Source: Actinomycetes bacterium (GTDB taxonomy: Bacteria > Actinomycetota > Actinomycetes > Actinomycetales > Microbacteriaceae). From it: a stretch of 9,270 bases of DNA. Both the position numbers and the translations under genes were made by a program. Location of the stretch: assembly GCA_023432005.1 (NCBI GenBank), contig JAEYVF010000190.1, forward strand, positions 1 through 9,270. The letters run 5' to 3'. Positions 1 to 5,486 of the stretch are shown piece by piece (the first letter of the stretch is position 1; each line of letters opens with the position of its first letter). Under the pieces are notes generated by a model, which saw nothing but the letters and a program-made list of their open reading frames with translations, had not been told where the DNA came from and ran no database searches.

Positions 1-41
1 GCAAGGGTAACCGGGCTCTGGCGGGTGCGCGGGGGGTCCCA

Positions 42-126
42 GGAGGATTCGCCTAGTGGCCTATGGCGCACGCTTGGAAAGCGTGTTGGGTGAAAGCCCT
101 CGGGGGTTCGAATCCCCCATCCTCCG
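42..126 (+). tRNA. tRNA-Ser (anticodon GGA)
   Basis: The cloverleaf can be folded by eye. The acceptor stem GGAGGAT (42-48) pairs perfectly with ATCCTCC (119-125), with discriminator G126 and no encoded CCA. The anticodon stem CACGC/GCGTG encloses the loop TTGGAAA, giving anticodon GGA at 76-78, which reads UCC/UCU serine codons. A long variable arm (86-101, GGG/CCC stem), typical of class II tRNAs, and a T arm GGGGG-TTCGAAT-CCCCC (102-118) complete it. Only 41 bases precede it. TAACCG at 8-13 is a weak -10 candidate, but the promoter is mostly outside the window. Confidence 0.97.
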
Positions 127-135
127 CTCATGCGA

Positions 136-165
136 GAAGGGCCCGCCCGACAGGGTGGGCCCTTC
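136..165. terminator. GC-rich hairpin terminator between tRNA-Ser and the convergent nuclease-like gene
   Basis: A 13-bp stem GAAGGGCCCGCCC (136-148) pairs with GGGTGGGCCCTTC (153-165) around a 4-base loop, with a single G-T wobble. Outer bases at 132-134 and 167-169 can extend it. It lies 10 bases after the tRNA and 41 bases past the stop of the minus-strand gene, so it can serve both convergent transcripts. There is no T tract, which is common for actinobacterial terminators. Confidence 0.75.
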
Positions 166-181
166 CCGCACTCCCGGCGCA

Positions 182-194
182 GCGCTGACAGGCT
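182..194 (+). repeat. 13-base repeat, copy 1 (GCGCTGACAGGCT)
   Basis: GCGCTGACAGGCT is repeated exactly at 1141-1153, the other side of the minus-strand gene at 206-1114. A 12-base inverted copy (CAGCCTGTCAGC) of 184-195 is at 1197-1208. This copy starts 11 bases beyond the stop codon of that gene. Confidence 0.6.
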
Positions 195-205
195 GAACTG
201 CCGTT

Positions 206-1114
206 TCACCGCTGCCTCGACGCTCGGGGTGCGGGTTGAGCCTGTAGGAGCGACGCTCGCCGGGTGCGAAGCACGCCCGCGATCGCCTCGCGCACCGCGT
301 CGGGATGCCAGAACACGTCCTCGGCGATGACCCGCAGCGTCGTCAGCCCCCGCCGCGCCGCCTCGAGGTCGCGGCGCCGGTCGCGACGCTGTGCGTCCCA
401 GTCCGCGTGGAACCCGCGGCTATCGCACTCGATCACGAGCCACCCGTCCACGAGGAAGTCGACACGTCCGACGCCGTCGATCTCCACCTGGCAGTCGAAG
501 GAGCAGCCGATGCTGCGGAGGATGAGCCGGACGAGGCTCTCGGCGCCGGACTCGGCACGCGGATCGAGCAATGTGCGCACGCGGCGGCACCGGCGGGGCA
601 GCGCCGCGAACAGCTCGTCGAGTTCGTCGATGCGGAGGAGTCCGAGGTGCAGTGCCGAGTCGATCGTGGCGATCGCGCTGCGCGGCCCCTGGCACATGAC
701 GGCATCCGCCACCGCGTCGATCGGCTCGACGAGGAGGGCGTCGGGGTGAGGCGTCCGCAGCAGCGTGCGGCGGTGCACCCGCGCGAACCCCCCGAGGGGC
801 GGCAGCCGTGAAGCGGTACGCGGGATGTGGACGTGGGTGCCGCCCTGATCGAGCACGAAGACCCCGAGCAGCCGCAACGCTGTCACGCAGCACACCCGGC
901 CCTGCGCGCCTGCTGCGGCGCGGCACGCGTCCGGTATGCCGGGCGCACCGTAGACGCCCACCCTCAGCCGCACGAGGCGCCCCTCCGCGACGGCGGTGCG
1001 GATGCCGCGCTCGGTCCACCCCGCGGCGCGGAGCGCCGGGGTGCGCATCACCTGCAGGGAGCGGGGCTCGACCACCCGCACATGGTGGTCGACGTGCACC
1101 ACGCGCGACGCCAC
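206..1114 (-). CDS. AbiEi-like N-terminal domain plus DUF559 nuclease-fold protein
   Basis: A 302-residue protein. The N-terminal part (about 23-56, ending EGRLVRLRVGVYG) resembles the winged-helix AbiEi antitoxin-type domain found at the front of many actinobacterial DUF559 proteins. The C-terminal part (about 187-285) resembles the DUF559/Vsr-like PD-(D/E)xK fold: E192 in AESLVR, D219 in RVDFLVDGW, E229 and D231 in VIECDS, then an Arg-rich helix RRDRRRDLEAARRG and LRVIAEDVFWHPD. A DNA-related role is likely from the fold, but neither activity nor target is known. No AbiEii-type nucleotidyltransferase toxin gene lies next to it, so calling it an antitoxin would be unsafe. The start is a GTG without a clear Shine-Dalgarno. 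Met23 (1048) is a possible shorter start, with a weak GCAGGTG before it. It is convergent with tRNA-Ser and flanked by short repeats, so lateral acquisition is possible. Confidence 0.8.
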   Translation of the reverse strand: MASRVVHVDHHVRVVEPRSLQVMRTPALRAAGWTERGIRTAVAEGRLVRLRVGVYGAPGIPDACRAAAGAQGRVCCVTALRLLGVFVLDQGGTHVHIPRTASRLPPLGGFARVHRRTLLRTPHPDALLVEPIDAVADAVMCQGPRSAIATIDSALHLGLLRIDELDELFAALPRRCRRVRTLLDPRAESGAESLVRLILRSIGCSFDCQVEIDGVGRVDFLVDGWLVIECDSRGFHADWDAQRRDRRRDLEAARRGLTTLRVIAEDVFWHPDAVREAIAGVLRTRRASLLQAQPAPRASRQR

Positions 1115-1140
1115 GAAGGGGGTACCCGGGGATGAACGTG

Positions 1141-1208
1141 GCGCTGACAGGCTCCGGACGACCCGTTGGGCGCTCCGCGTCGTGTGGCGCGCGATCCAGC
1201 CTGTCAGC
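1141..1208. repeat. Inverted pair of the GCTGACAGGCT repeat (possible cruciform or terminator)
   Basis: GCTGACAGGCT (1143-1153) and AGCCTGTCAGC (1198-1208) form a perfect 11-bp inverted repeat 44 bases apart. Inside it ACGAC and GTCGT (about 1159-1190) allow a nested stem. It fills most of the 108-base gap (1115-1222) between two minus-strand genes. As RNA it could end the F420-type gene's transcript or sit in the leader of the nuclease-like gene. Confidence 0.5.
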
Positions 1209-1222
1209 CCGACGCGACCCGG

Positions 1223-1576
1223 CTACGGCGCGGTGATGACGAGGGCGAGCGACTCGCGGATGCGCCCCTTCCGCTCGCCGGCGCGGGCGAGCCTGTACGG
1301 GAGTCCGTACTTCGCGCGCATCGCCGCGTCGAGCGCCGCGCGCGTCTCGGGGCTCTCGTCGACGACCGCGACGGCCTCGACGGGCTCGGCGCCCGTCTTG
1401 ACCCGTCCGCGCATGTCGCACGGCACGAGGGTCACCCGCGGCGTGTGGCCGATGCGCTTGACCTTGCCCGACGCGGCGCCCGTCGTCACGTACACCCGCT
1501 CGCCGTCGTCGGCGATCCACACCGGCGTCGGCACGGCCTCGCCGGTGCGACGGTAGGTGGTCAGGAGCACGAACAT
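1223..1576 (-). CDS. PPOX-class (probably F420-dependent) oxidoreductase
   Basis: A 117-residue split beta-barrel flavin/deazaflavin-binding protein of the pyridoxamine 5'-phosphate oxidase-like superfamily. The run LLTTYRRTGEAVPTPVW followed by SGKVKRIGHTPRVTLVPCDMRG is characteristic of the small actinobacterial PPOX proteins that bind F420; K38 and K40 in GKVKR lie in the region expected to contact cofactor phosphate. The substrate is not predictable. The ATG at 1576 has no Shine-Dalgarno and would drop the first helix of the fold. The frame stays open upstream and encodes TAPDLAELARAS directly before it, as expected for the family. No ATG, GTG or TTG lies upstream in frame. An ATC at 1633, five bases after a TAGCCT -10 box, would give about 136 residues, nearer to the usual length as I recall it. 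The fold is sure; the start is doubtful. Confidence 0.85.
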   Translation of the reverse strand: MFVLLTTYRRTGEAVPTPVWIADDGERVYVTTGAASGKVKRIGHTPRVTLVPCDMRGRVKTGAEPVEAVAVVDESPETRAALDAAMRAKYGLPYRLARAGERKGRIRESLALVITAP

Positions 1577-1633
1577 CGAGCGCGCGAGCTCGGCGAGGTC
1601 GGGAGCGGTAGGGACCCTTCCAGGATGGCGGAT

Positions 1634-1644
1634 GCGGGAGGCTA
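1634..1644 (-). promoter_or_regulatory. -10 element TAGCCT upstream of the PPOX gene
   Basis: On the minus strand TAGCCT (1644-1639) is followed by five bases and then ATC at 1633, in frame with the PPOX gene. The same hexamer precedes two other starts in the window (4208 and 6745). A weak -35 match (TGGAGC) lies 17 bases further up. Confidence 0.4.
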
Positions 1645-1678
1645 CCCGAGCCCGCCGAAGCGCTCCACGACGGAGAGG

Positions 1679-1699
1679 TCGGGGTGCTCAGTACCCCGA
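1679..1699 (-). terminator. Short hairpin over the permease stop codon
   Basis: TCGGGGT (1679-1685) and ACCCCGA (1693-1699) form a perfect 7-bp stem with a 7-base loop that includes the stop codon (1688-1690). No T tract follows. It may mark the 3' end of the ABC operon; its function is uncertain. Confidence 0.3.
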
Positions 1700-3271
1700 G
1701 GTCGCGCGGATGCGCGCGAGCAGCTCCGGCGCCGTGCGGTCGAAGGCGCGGCCCCCGATCGCGACCCCGGCCGCCGCGACGCCGCCGCCGATCGCGAGGC
1801 CGACCGCGAGCGCGAGCCACGAGAACAGCGGCGAGCCCTGGAGCGCGGCGAGCACCGCGAGCACGATCGCGGGCGCGACGAGCAGCGCGGCGAGGAACGT
1901 GAATCCCATGAGTGCGAAGCCCACCCAGAAGCTCTGCCCCGGCACGCGCTTGAAGATGTTGTCGCCGGCGGAAGGCACGGGGATGACGAGGCACGCGGAG
2001 CTCACGGCGCAGATGCCGAGGCCCGCGAGCTCGGCGCCGAGGGCGCAGCCGAGCACGGCGGGCAGAAGGTCCCAGCGGCCCGAGAACCCGACCGTCACGA
2101 CGGCCACCGCGATGAGGAGCGGGACCGCCGCCGTGGCGGCGGCGAGCATCCGCCCGAGACGATCGGCGCGGCCCGTGACGCCCGTCGCGAGCACGGATGC
2201 GAAGGCCGTGCCGTCGTAGGAGATGTCGGCGTACGGCACGAGGCCCAGCAGCAGGGCGGGCAGCACGACGGCGAACGCGAAGAGGGCGCCCTCGACGCGC
2301 CCGCCGAACGCGAAGGCGAAGAGCGCCGGCAGGAGGGCGACGATGAGCAGGTTCCGCGCGTAGCGCGGGTCGGCGAGCCAGTAGCGCGTCGCGCGTGCCC
2401 AGGATGCCCCGACGGGTCCCGTCGGCGCGATCCCGAACCAGCCGAGGCGGCCCCCGCGTCCGCCCGCCACGCGCCGGGGCGCCGTCGCGGAGGCCGCGAG
2501 CACGTTGCGCCGCCACAGCGGCCAGAGCGCCCCGAGCGTCGCGAGGGCGATGAGGAGCTTGAGCAGCCCCTCCCCCATGCGGCCCCGCGCGAGCTCACCC
2601 GGCACGGCCCACACGGCCCCGACGGGCGTCCACGCGACGCCCTCGACGAGCGCGTCGATCCGCTCGCCCGTGATACGGCCGGAGTCGTCGGCGAGCACGC
2701 CGAGCAGCCCCGTGACGATGGGACCCGCGAGCACGAGCGCCGCGAACGCGACGAGCGCGATCGCGTTGCCGACGCGTCCGCCGCCGCGCGAGGAGAACGA
2801 CGCGACCGTGCGCGACGCGATGACGCACGTGAGCACGCCGAGCGGCAGGCACACGAGCGCGGTCACGAGCGCGACGGGCCAGCGAGCCCACGCGAGGAGG
2901 GCCGACATCGCACCCAGACTCGTCGCGATGCCCGGCACGCCCGCGACGCCGACGACGGCGAGCGCGAGCATCATCCGGCCCGTGCTCATCGGGAAGGGCG
3001 CGAGCTGCTCCGGGCCCACGGTCGTGTCGACGCCGCCCGCGACGAGCGGCGCGATGCTCCACCCCACGACGAGCAGCGCTCCGCCCACCGTCACGACGCC
3101 GTGCGCCGCCTCGAGCCCCGACGCGCCGATGAGGGCGAGCGCGATGGCGGCGACGGCGAGACCGCCCGCGGCGCCGAGCGCCCCGAGGATGAACCCCACG
3201 AGCTGCCACGGGCTCCGGGTGAGCATGTTGCCGAGGATGCGATAGCGCAGGCTCAGGACTGTCGCAACCAC
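1688..3271 (-). CDS. ABC-2 type exporter permease (12 or so membrane segments)
   Basis: A 527-residue integral membrane protein, the translocating partner of the ATPase encoded immediately upstream. By eye there are about 12 hydrophobic segments, beginning with WQLVGFILGALGAAGGLAV and ending with LFSWLALAVGLAIGGGVA, separated by short Arg/Gly/Pro-rich loops; a polar middle loop follows WPLWRRNVLAAS. Length and layout fit the large single-chain permeases of actinobacterial two-gene exporters; the substrate is unknown. The start chosen is GTG at 3271, because GGAGG lies seven bases upstream and the first membrane segment follows after a short basic stretch (LSLRYRIL). This places the start inside the end of the ATPase gene, a 19-base overlap in another frame that implies translational coupling. 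The same frame stays open far upstream, but that stretch is Arg/Gly-rich shadow of the ATPase gene. Confidence 0.87.
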   Translation of the reverse strand: MVATVLSLRYRILGNMLTRSPWQLVGFILGALGAAGGLAVAAIALALIGASGLEAAHGVVTVGGALLVVGWSIAPLVAGGVDTTVGPEQLAPFPMSTGRMMLALAVVGVAGVPGIATSLGAMSALLAWARWPVALVTALVCLPLGVLTCVIASRTVASFSSRGGGRVGNAIALVAFAALVLAGPIVTGLLGVLADDSGRITGERIDALVEGVAWTPVGAVWAVPGELARGRMGEGLLKLLIALATLGALWPLWRRNVLAASATAPRRVAGGRGGRLGWFGIAPTGPVGASWARATRYWLADPRYARNLLIVALLPALFAFAFGGRVEGALFAFAVVLPALLLGLVPYADISYDGTAFASVLATGVTGRADRLGRMLAAATAAVPLLIAVAVVTVGFSGRWDLLPAVLGCALGAELAGLGICAVSSACLVIPVPSAGDNIFKRVPGQSFWVGFALMGFTFLAALLVAPAIVLAVLAALQGSPLFSWLALAVGLAIGGGVAAAGVAIGGRAFDRTAPELLARIRATSGY

Positions 3272-4026
3272 GCCGGCCCCTCCGAGCGCGTGCGCCCCCC
3301 GACGAGCTCGAGGAACCGCTCCTGCAGGCTCGCACCCGCGCGCACCTCGTCGACGGTGCCCGCGACGAGCAGGCGCCCCTGCGCGAGCACGGCCACGTGG
3401 TCGCACATGCGCTGCACGAGGTCCATCGAGTGGCTCGACACGATGACGGTGCCGCCGCTCGCGGTGTAGGAGCGCAGCACATCCTCGATGCCCGCGGCCG
3501 ACACCGGGTCGACCGACTCGAACGGCTCGTCGAGCACGAGCAGCCGAGGGGCGTGCACGAGCGCGCACGCGAGGGCCACCTTCTTCGTCATGCCCGCCGA
3601 GTAGTCGGCCACGGGCGTACTCGCCGCCTCGCGCAGCTCGAGCAGTTCGAGCAGGTCGGCCGTGCGCACGGCGAGCTCGTCCCGAGGCAGCGAGAACAGC
3701 ATCCCCGTGTAGGTGATGAGCTGCTCGCCCGTGAGCCGGTCGAAGAGCCGCACGCCGTCGGCGAGGTTGCCGATCATGCGCTTCGCGGCGACGGGGTCGC
3801 TCCACACGTCCACGCCGTGCACGGATGCGGTGCCGGCATCGGGGCGGAGGAGGCCGGTGGCCATCGAGAGCGTCGTCGTCTTCCCGGCGCCGTTCGGGCC
3901 GACGAGCCCGTAGAACGAGCCGACCGGCACGACGAGGTCCACCCCGTCGACGGCGACCTTCTGGCCGAAGCGCTTGGCGAGCCCGCTCAGGGCGAGCGCG
4001 GGCACGGGCGCGGATGCGGCGGGCAT
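3253..4026 (-). CDS. ABC transporter ATP-binding protein
   Basis: A 257-residue nucleotide-binding subunit of a two-gene ABC-2 type exporter. All main motifs are visible: Walker A GPNGAGKTT (43-51), signature region YSAGMTKK (142-149), Walker B LLVLDEP (162-168) followed by FESVDP, and the switch His199 in VIVSSHSMD. The usual Q-loop Gln is not evident; the region reads IGNLADGVRLFDRLTG (85-100) with Asp90 near where Gln or Glu normally sits. The YSxGMxKK signature is a variant also seen in EcsA/Drr-like exporters. It is followed, with a 19-base overlap, by the permease gene. No Shine-Dalgarno precedes ATG 4026, but TAGCGT lies exactly six bases upstream, which suits a leaderless mRNA. The transported compound cannot be inferred. 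Confidence 0.95.
   Translation of the reverse strand: MPAASAPVPALALSGLAKRFGQKVAVDGVDLVVPVGSFYGLVGPNGAGKTTTLSMATGLLRPDAGTASVHGVDVWSDPVAAKRMIGNLADGVRLFDRLTGEQLITYTGMLFSLPRDELAVRTADLLELLELREAASTPVADYSAGMTKKVALACALVHAPRLLVLDEPFESVDPVSAAGIEDVLRSYTASGGTVIVSSHSMDLVQRMCDHVAVLAQGRLLVAGTVDEVRAGASLQERFLELVGGRTRSEGPAWLRQS
3277..3283 (-). promoter_or_regulatory. Strong ribosome binding site of the permease
   Basis: GGAGGGG on the minus strand, with the GGAGG core seven bases before GTG 3271. It lies inside the coding sequence of the ATPase and decides the permease start. Confidence 0.75.
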
Positions 4027-4038
4027 GCGGCAACGCTA
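4027..4038 (-). promoter_or_regulatory. Leaderless -10 element of the ABC operon
   Basis: TAGCGT (4038-4033 on the minus strand) lies exactly six bases before ATG 4026, so transcription would begin at or near the start codon. No convincing -35 hexamer is seen 16-18 bases further up. Confidence 0.45.
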
Positions 4039-4152
4039 GTCGACGGGAGGCACCGCCCTCGGCGGTCGCGGACCCGCGCGCCCCGCCTCCGCGAGCCCGC
4101 GATACCAGCGCGTGCGGAGCGCCACCCGCTCGGCGTCCTCGGGCAGCGCCAC
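4036..4152 (-). CDS. Possible small protein of about 38-44 residues
   Basis: A minus-strand frame closed by TAG (4038-4036), nine bases before the ATPase start. From GTG 4152 it reads VALPEDAERVALRT, then RWYRGLAEAGRA and a Pro/Arg tail ending PPVD. Third positions are mostly G or C and the composition is protein-like (acidic and basic residues alternating, Trp-Tyr), unlike the Arg/Gly-rich shadow frames around it. The frame is open up to a stop at 4195-4197, with an ATC at 4167 just after GAGGG as another possible start. I do not recognise the family. It is in the same orientation as the ABC genes and would fill most of the 181-base gap. It may also be a decayed gene end or chance. Confidence 0.3.
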   Translation of the reverse strand: MALPEDAERVALRTRWYRGLAEAGRAGPRPPRAVPPVD

Positions 4153-4173
4153 GAGGTGAAGTTCGATGCCCTC

Positions 4174-4207
4174 GCTGACGCCGCCCGACCGGGTCTAGCC
4201 TGGTGCC
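4174..4207 (+). promoter_or_regulatory. Leaderless promoter of the 4208 gene
   Basis: TAGCCT (4196-4201) lies exactly six bases before GTG 4208. A -35-like GCTGAC/CTGACG (4174-4180) lies 15-16 bases upstream of it. No Shine-Dalgarno is present, which fits a leaderless transcript. Confidence 0.55.
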
Positions 4208-4852
4208 GTGGCGGTGGACACGGACGACGAGCACGGCATCCGTCTGCGCGTGCGCCCCAAGACGTCGCTGCTGAGCAACGCGTTCGCGTCGATCATCCTC
4301 GGCACGACCCCCGTGTTCGCGGTCGCCTACTGGTTCGCGTCGTCGCGGGGAGGCCTCGACATCGCGCTCCTCGCGCACGCGATCGTGCTCACGGTCGGAC
4401 TCCTCCTGCTCTGGAGGCAGCTGAGCGTCTTCTGCGCCGTGACCGACGACGAGCTCATCGGCAACGGCATCTTCTCGCCGCTCGTGCGCGTGAAGCTCGC
4501 CGACATCCGCCGGGTGCAGCTCGTGCCGACCTACGTGGGCGCCTCGCCCGAGCCCATCATGCAGCTGCTCGCGACGGGCGACGACGGTCGGCGGGTGTTC
4601 CGGATGCGCGGCAACTTCTGGCGCGACGACGACCTGCGGGCGCTCGCCGCCGCGCTGCCCGTGCCCCTCGAGGAGGTGCACGACGCGATGTCCGCGCGCG
4701 ACTTCTTCCGCGCCCATCCGGGTGCCGCGTACTGGTTCGAGCACCGTCGGCCCGTGCAGGTGGCGGTCGTGGCCGTCGCGCTGCTGCTCGCGCTCGCCGC
4801 CGCGGTCGGCATCATGCGGCTGCTCGACCTCCCCGTGCGCTTCCTCCTCTAG
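4208..4852 (+). CDS. Membrane protein with a possible PH-like domain
   Basis: A 214-residue protein of unknown function. It has a basic, charged N terminus, two hydrophobic segments (about 22-44 and 50-69), a soluble middle part (about 72-150) and one C-terminal membrane segment (about 187-207). The middle part starts SVFCAVTDDELIGNGIFSPLVRVKLADIRRVQL, resembling the beginning of bacterial PH-like (bPH) domains, where a strand reading TDxxL is followed by an IxxI/V-type strand; this resemblance is by eye only. No catalytic motif is evident. The GTG start is supported by the -10 box six bases upstream. Its stop codon shares the tetranucleotide CTAG with the stop of the convergent acetyltransferase gene, a 4-base overlap. 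It is divergent from the ABC operon. Confidence 0.8.
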   Translation: MAVDTDDEHGIRLRVRPKTSLLSNAFASIILGTTPVFAVAYWFASSRGGLDIALLAHAIVLTVGLLLLWRQLSVFCAVTDDELIGNGIFSPLVRVKLADIRRVQLVPTYVGASPEPIMQLLATGDDGRRVFRMRGNFWRDDDLRALAAALPVPLEEVHDAMSARDFFRAHPGAAYWFEHRRPVQVAVVAVALLLALAAAVGIMRLLDLPVRFLL

Positions 4853-5466
4853 GCGCGCGGCGGGATCCAGCGCCCGAGGGTCGGTCCCTCCGGGGTGGAG
4901 GAGGGCAGCTCGACGAACCCCACGGCCTCGTAGAAGGCCCGCGCGGGCTTGTTGGCGGGATCCATCGTGAGATGCACGCCGGGCACGTTCGCCGCCGCGA
5001 GCGCGGGGATGAGCATGTTCTCGATGAGCGCGCGCCCGTAGCCGCGACCCTGATGAGTCGGCAGCAGGTCGATGTGGAAGTGGGCGGGGTATTCGTCGAG
5101 CTCGGGGATCTCGAGGACCTCGGGGTGCCTGCCGCGGGCAACCAGCTCCTCCTCGGCGGAGAAGGGCTCGGCGGGCTCGGGGTAGCTGTCGGCGAACCAC
5201 GGCGTCCACTTCTCGCGCCACCAGCGGATGAAGCGCCGCGTGTGCGGGACGGCCACGAGGTAGCCCACCGGGCCGTCGCCCTCGTCGACCACCCACGCCC
5301 AGTCGGGCGAGGCCGTCACATACGGCTCGAGGAAGAGGTCGGGCAGCAGGTCGTCGGTCGACCAGCGGCCGGTCGCGTCGGAGCCGGCCGCGCCCGTGAG
5401 CACGCAGATCTCGCGCAGACGCGCGAGATCGCCCGGGCGGTAGCGCCGCAGCCCCGTGTTCCGCAC
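4849..5466 (-). CDS. GNAT family N-acetyltransferase
   Basis: A 205-residue acetyl-CoA-dependent transferase. Motif A, the CoA pyrophosphate-binding loop, is HIDLLPTHQGRGYGRAL (131-147, Q139-G-R-G-Y-G144), and motif B is NKPARAFYEAVGF (172-184), with Tyr179 in the usual place for a general acid. The N terminus IxxYRPGDLARLREICVLTGAAGSDATG and the Trp-rich middle (WWREKWTPWF, 82-91) recall the acetyltransferase-like domain also found at the C terminus of O-GlcNAcase proteins; the acceptor is unknown. The GTG start is four bases after the stop of the upstream dehydrogenase gene, and that start codon lies in the 3' arm of a perfect 10-bp hairpin, so translation probably depends on ribosomes finishing the upstream gene. 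It is convergent with the 4208 membrane protein gene, the two stops sharing CTAG. Confidence 0.92.
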   Translation of the reverse strand: MRNTGLRRYRPGDLARLREICVLTGAAGSDATGRWSTDDLLPDLFLEPYVTASPDWAWVVDEGDGPVGYLVAVPHTRRFIRWWREKWTPWFADSYPEPAEPFSAEEELVARGRHPEVLEIPELDEYPAHFHIDLLPTHQGRGYGRALIENMLIPALAAANVPGVHLTMDPANKPARAFYEAVGFVELPSSTPEGPTLGRWIPPRA

Positions 5467-5486
5467 GGGGTCAGCGCCCCGTGCGG
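5461..5486 (-). promoter_or_regulatory. Perfect 10-bp hairpin over the dehydrogenase/acetyltransferase junction
   Basis: CCGCACGGGG (5461-5470) and CCCCGTGCGG (5477-5486) are perfect inverted repeats around a 6-base loop. In the minus-strand mRNA the loop holds the TGA stop of the dehydrogenase and the 3' arm holds the GTG start of the acetyltransferase. The layout suits translational coupling; it could equally be a partial terminator, although no T tract follows. Confidence 0.6.

Noticed and set aside
42..126. tRNA-Ser as an integration site of a prophage or integrative element
   Set aside because: No integrase gene and no second copy of the tRNA 3' end were found in the window.
206..1114. 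Complete type IV toxin-antitoxin (AbiE) system
   Set aside because: Only an AbiEi-like N-terminal part is present; no AbiEii nucleotidyltransferase gene lies next to it, and the neighbour at 1223-1576 is a PPOX protein.
420..2516. Long minus-strand open frame running through three genes
   Set aside because: It is Arg/Pro/Gly-rich and crosses the nuclease-like, PPOX and permease genes in another frame; no start signal or domain.
1166..3469. Very long plus-strand open frame opposite the permease gene
   Set aside because: Its translation is Arg/Glu/His/Ala-rich without domain motifs, as expected for the antisense frame of high-GC genes; the permease and ATPase on the other strand explain the region.
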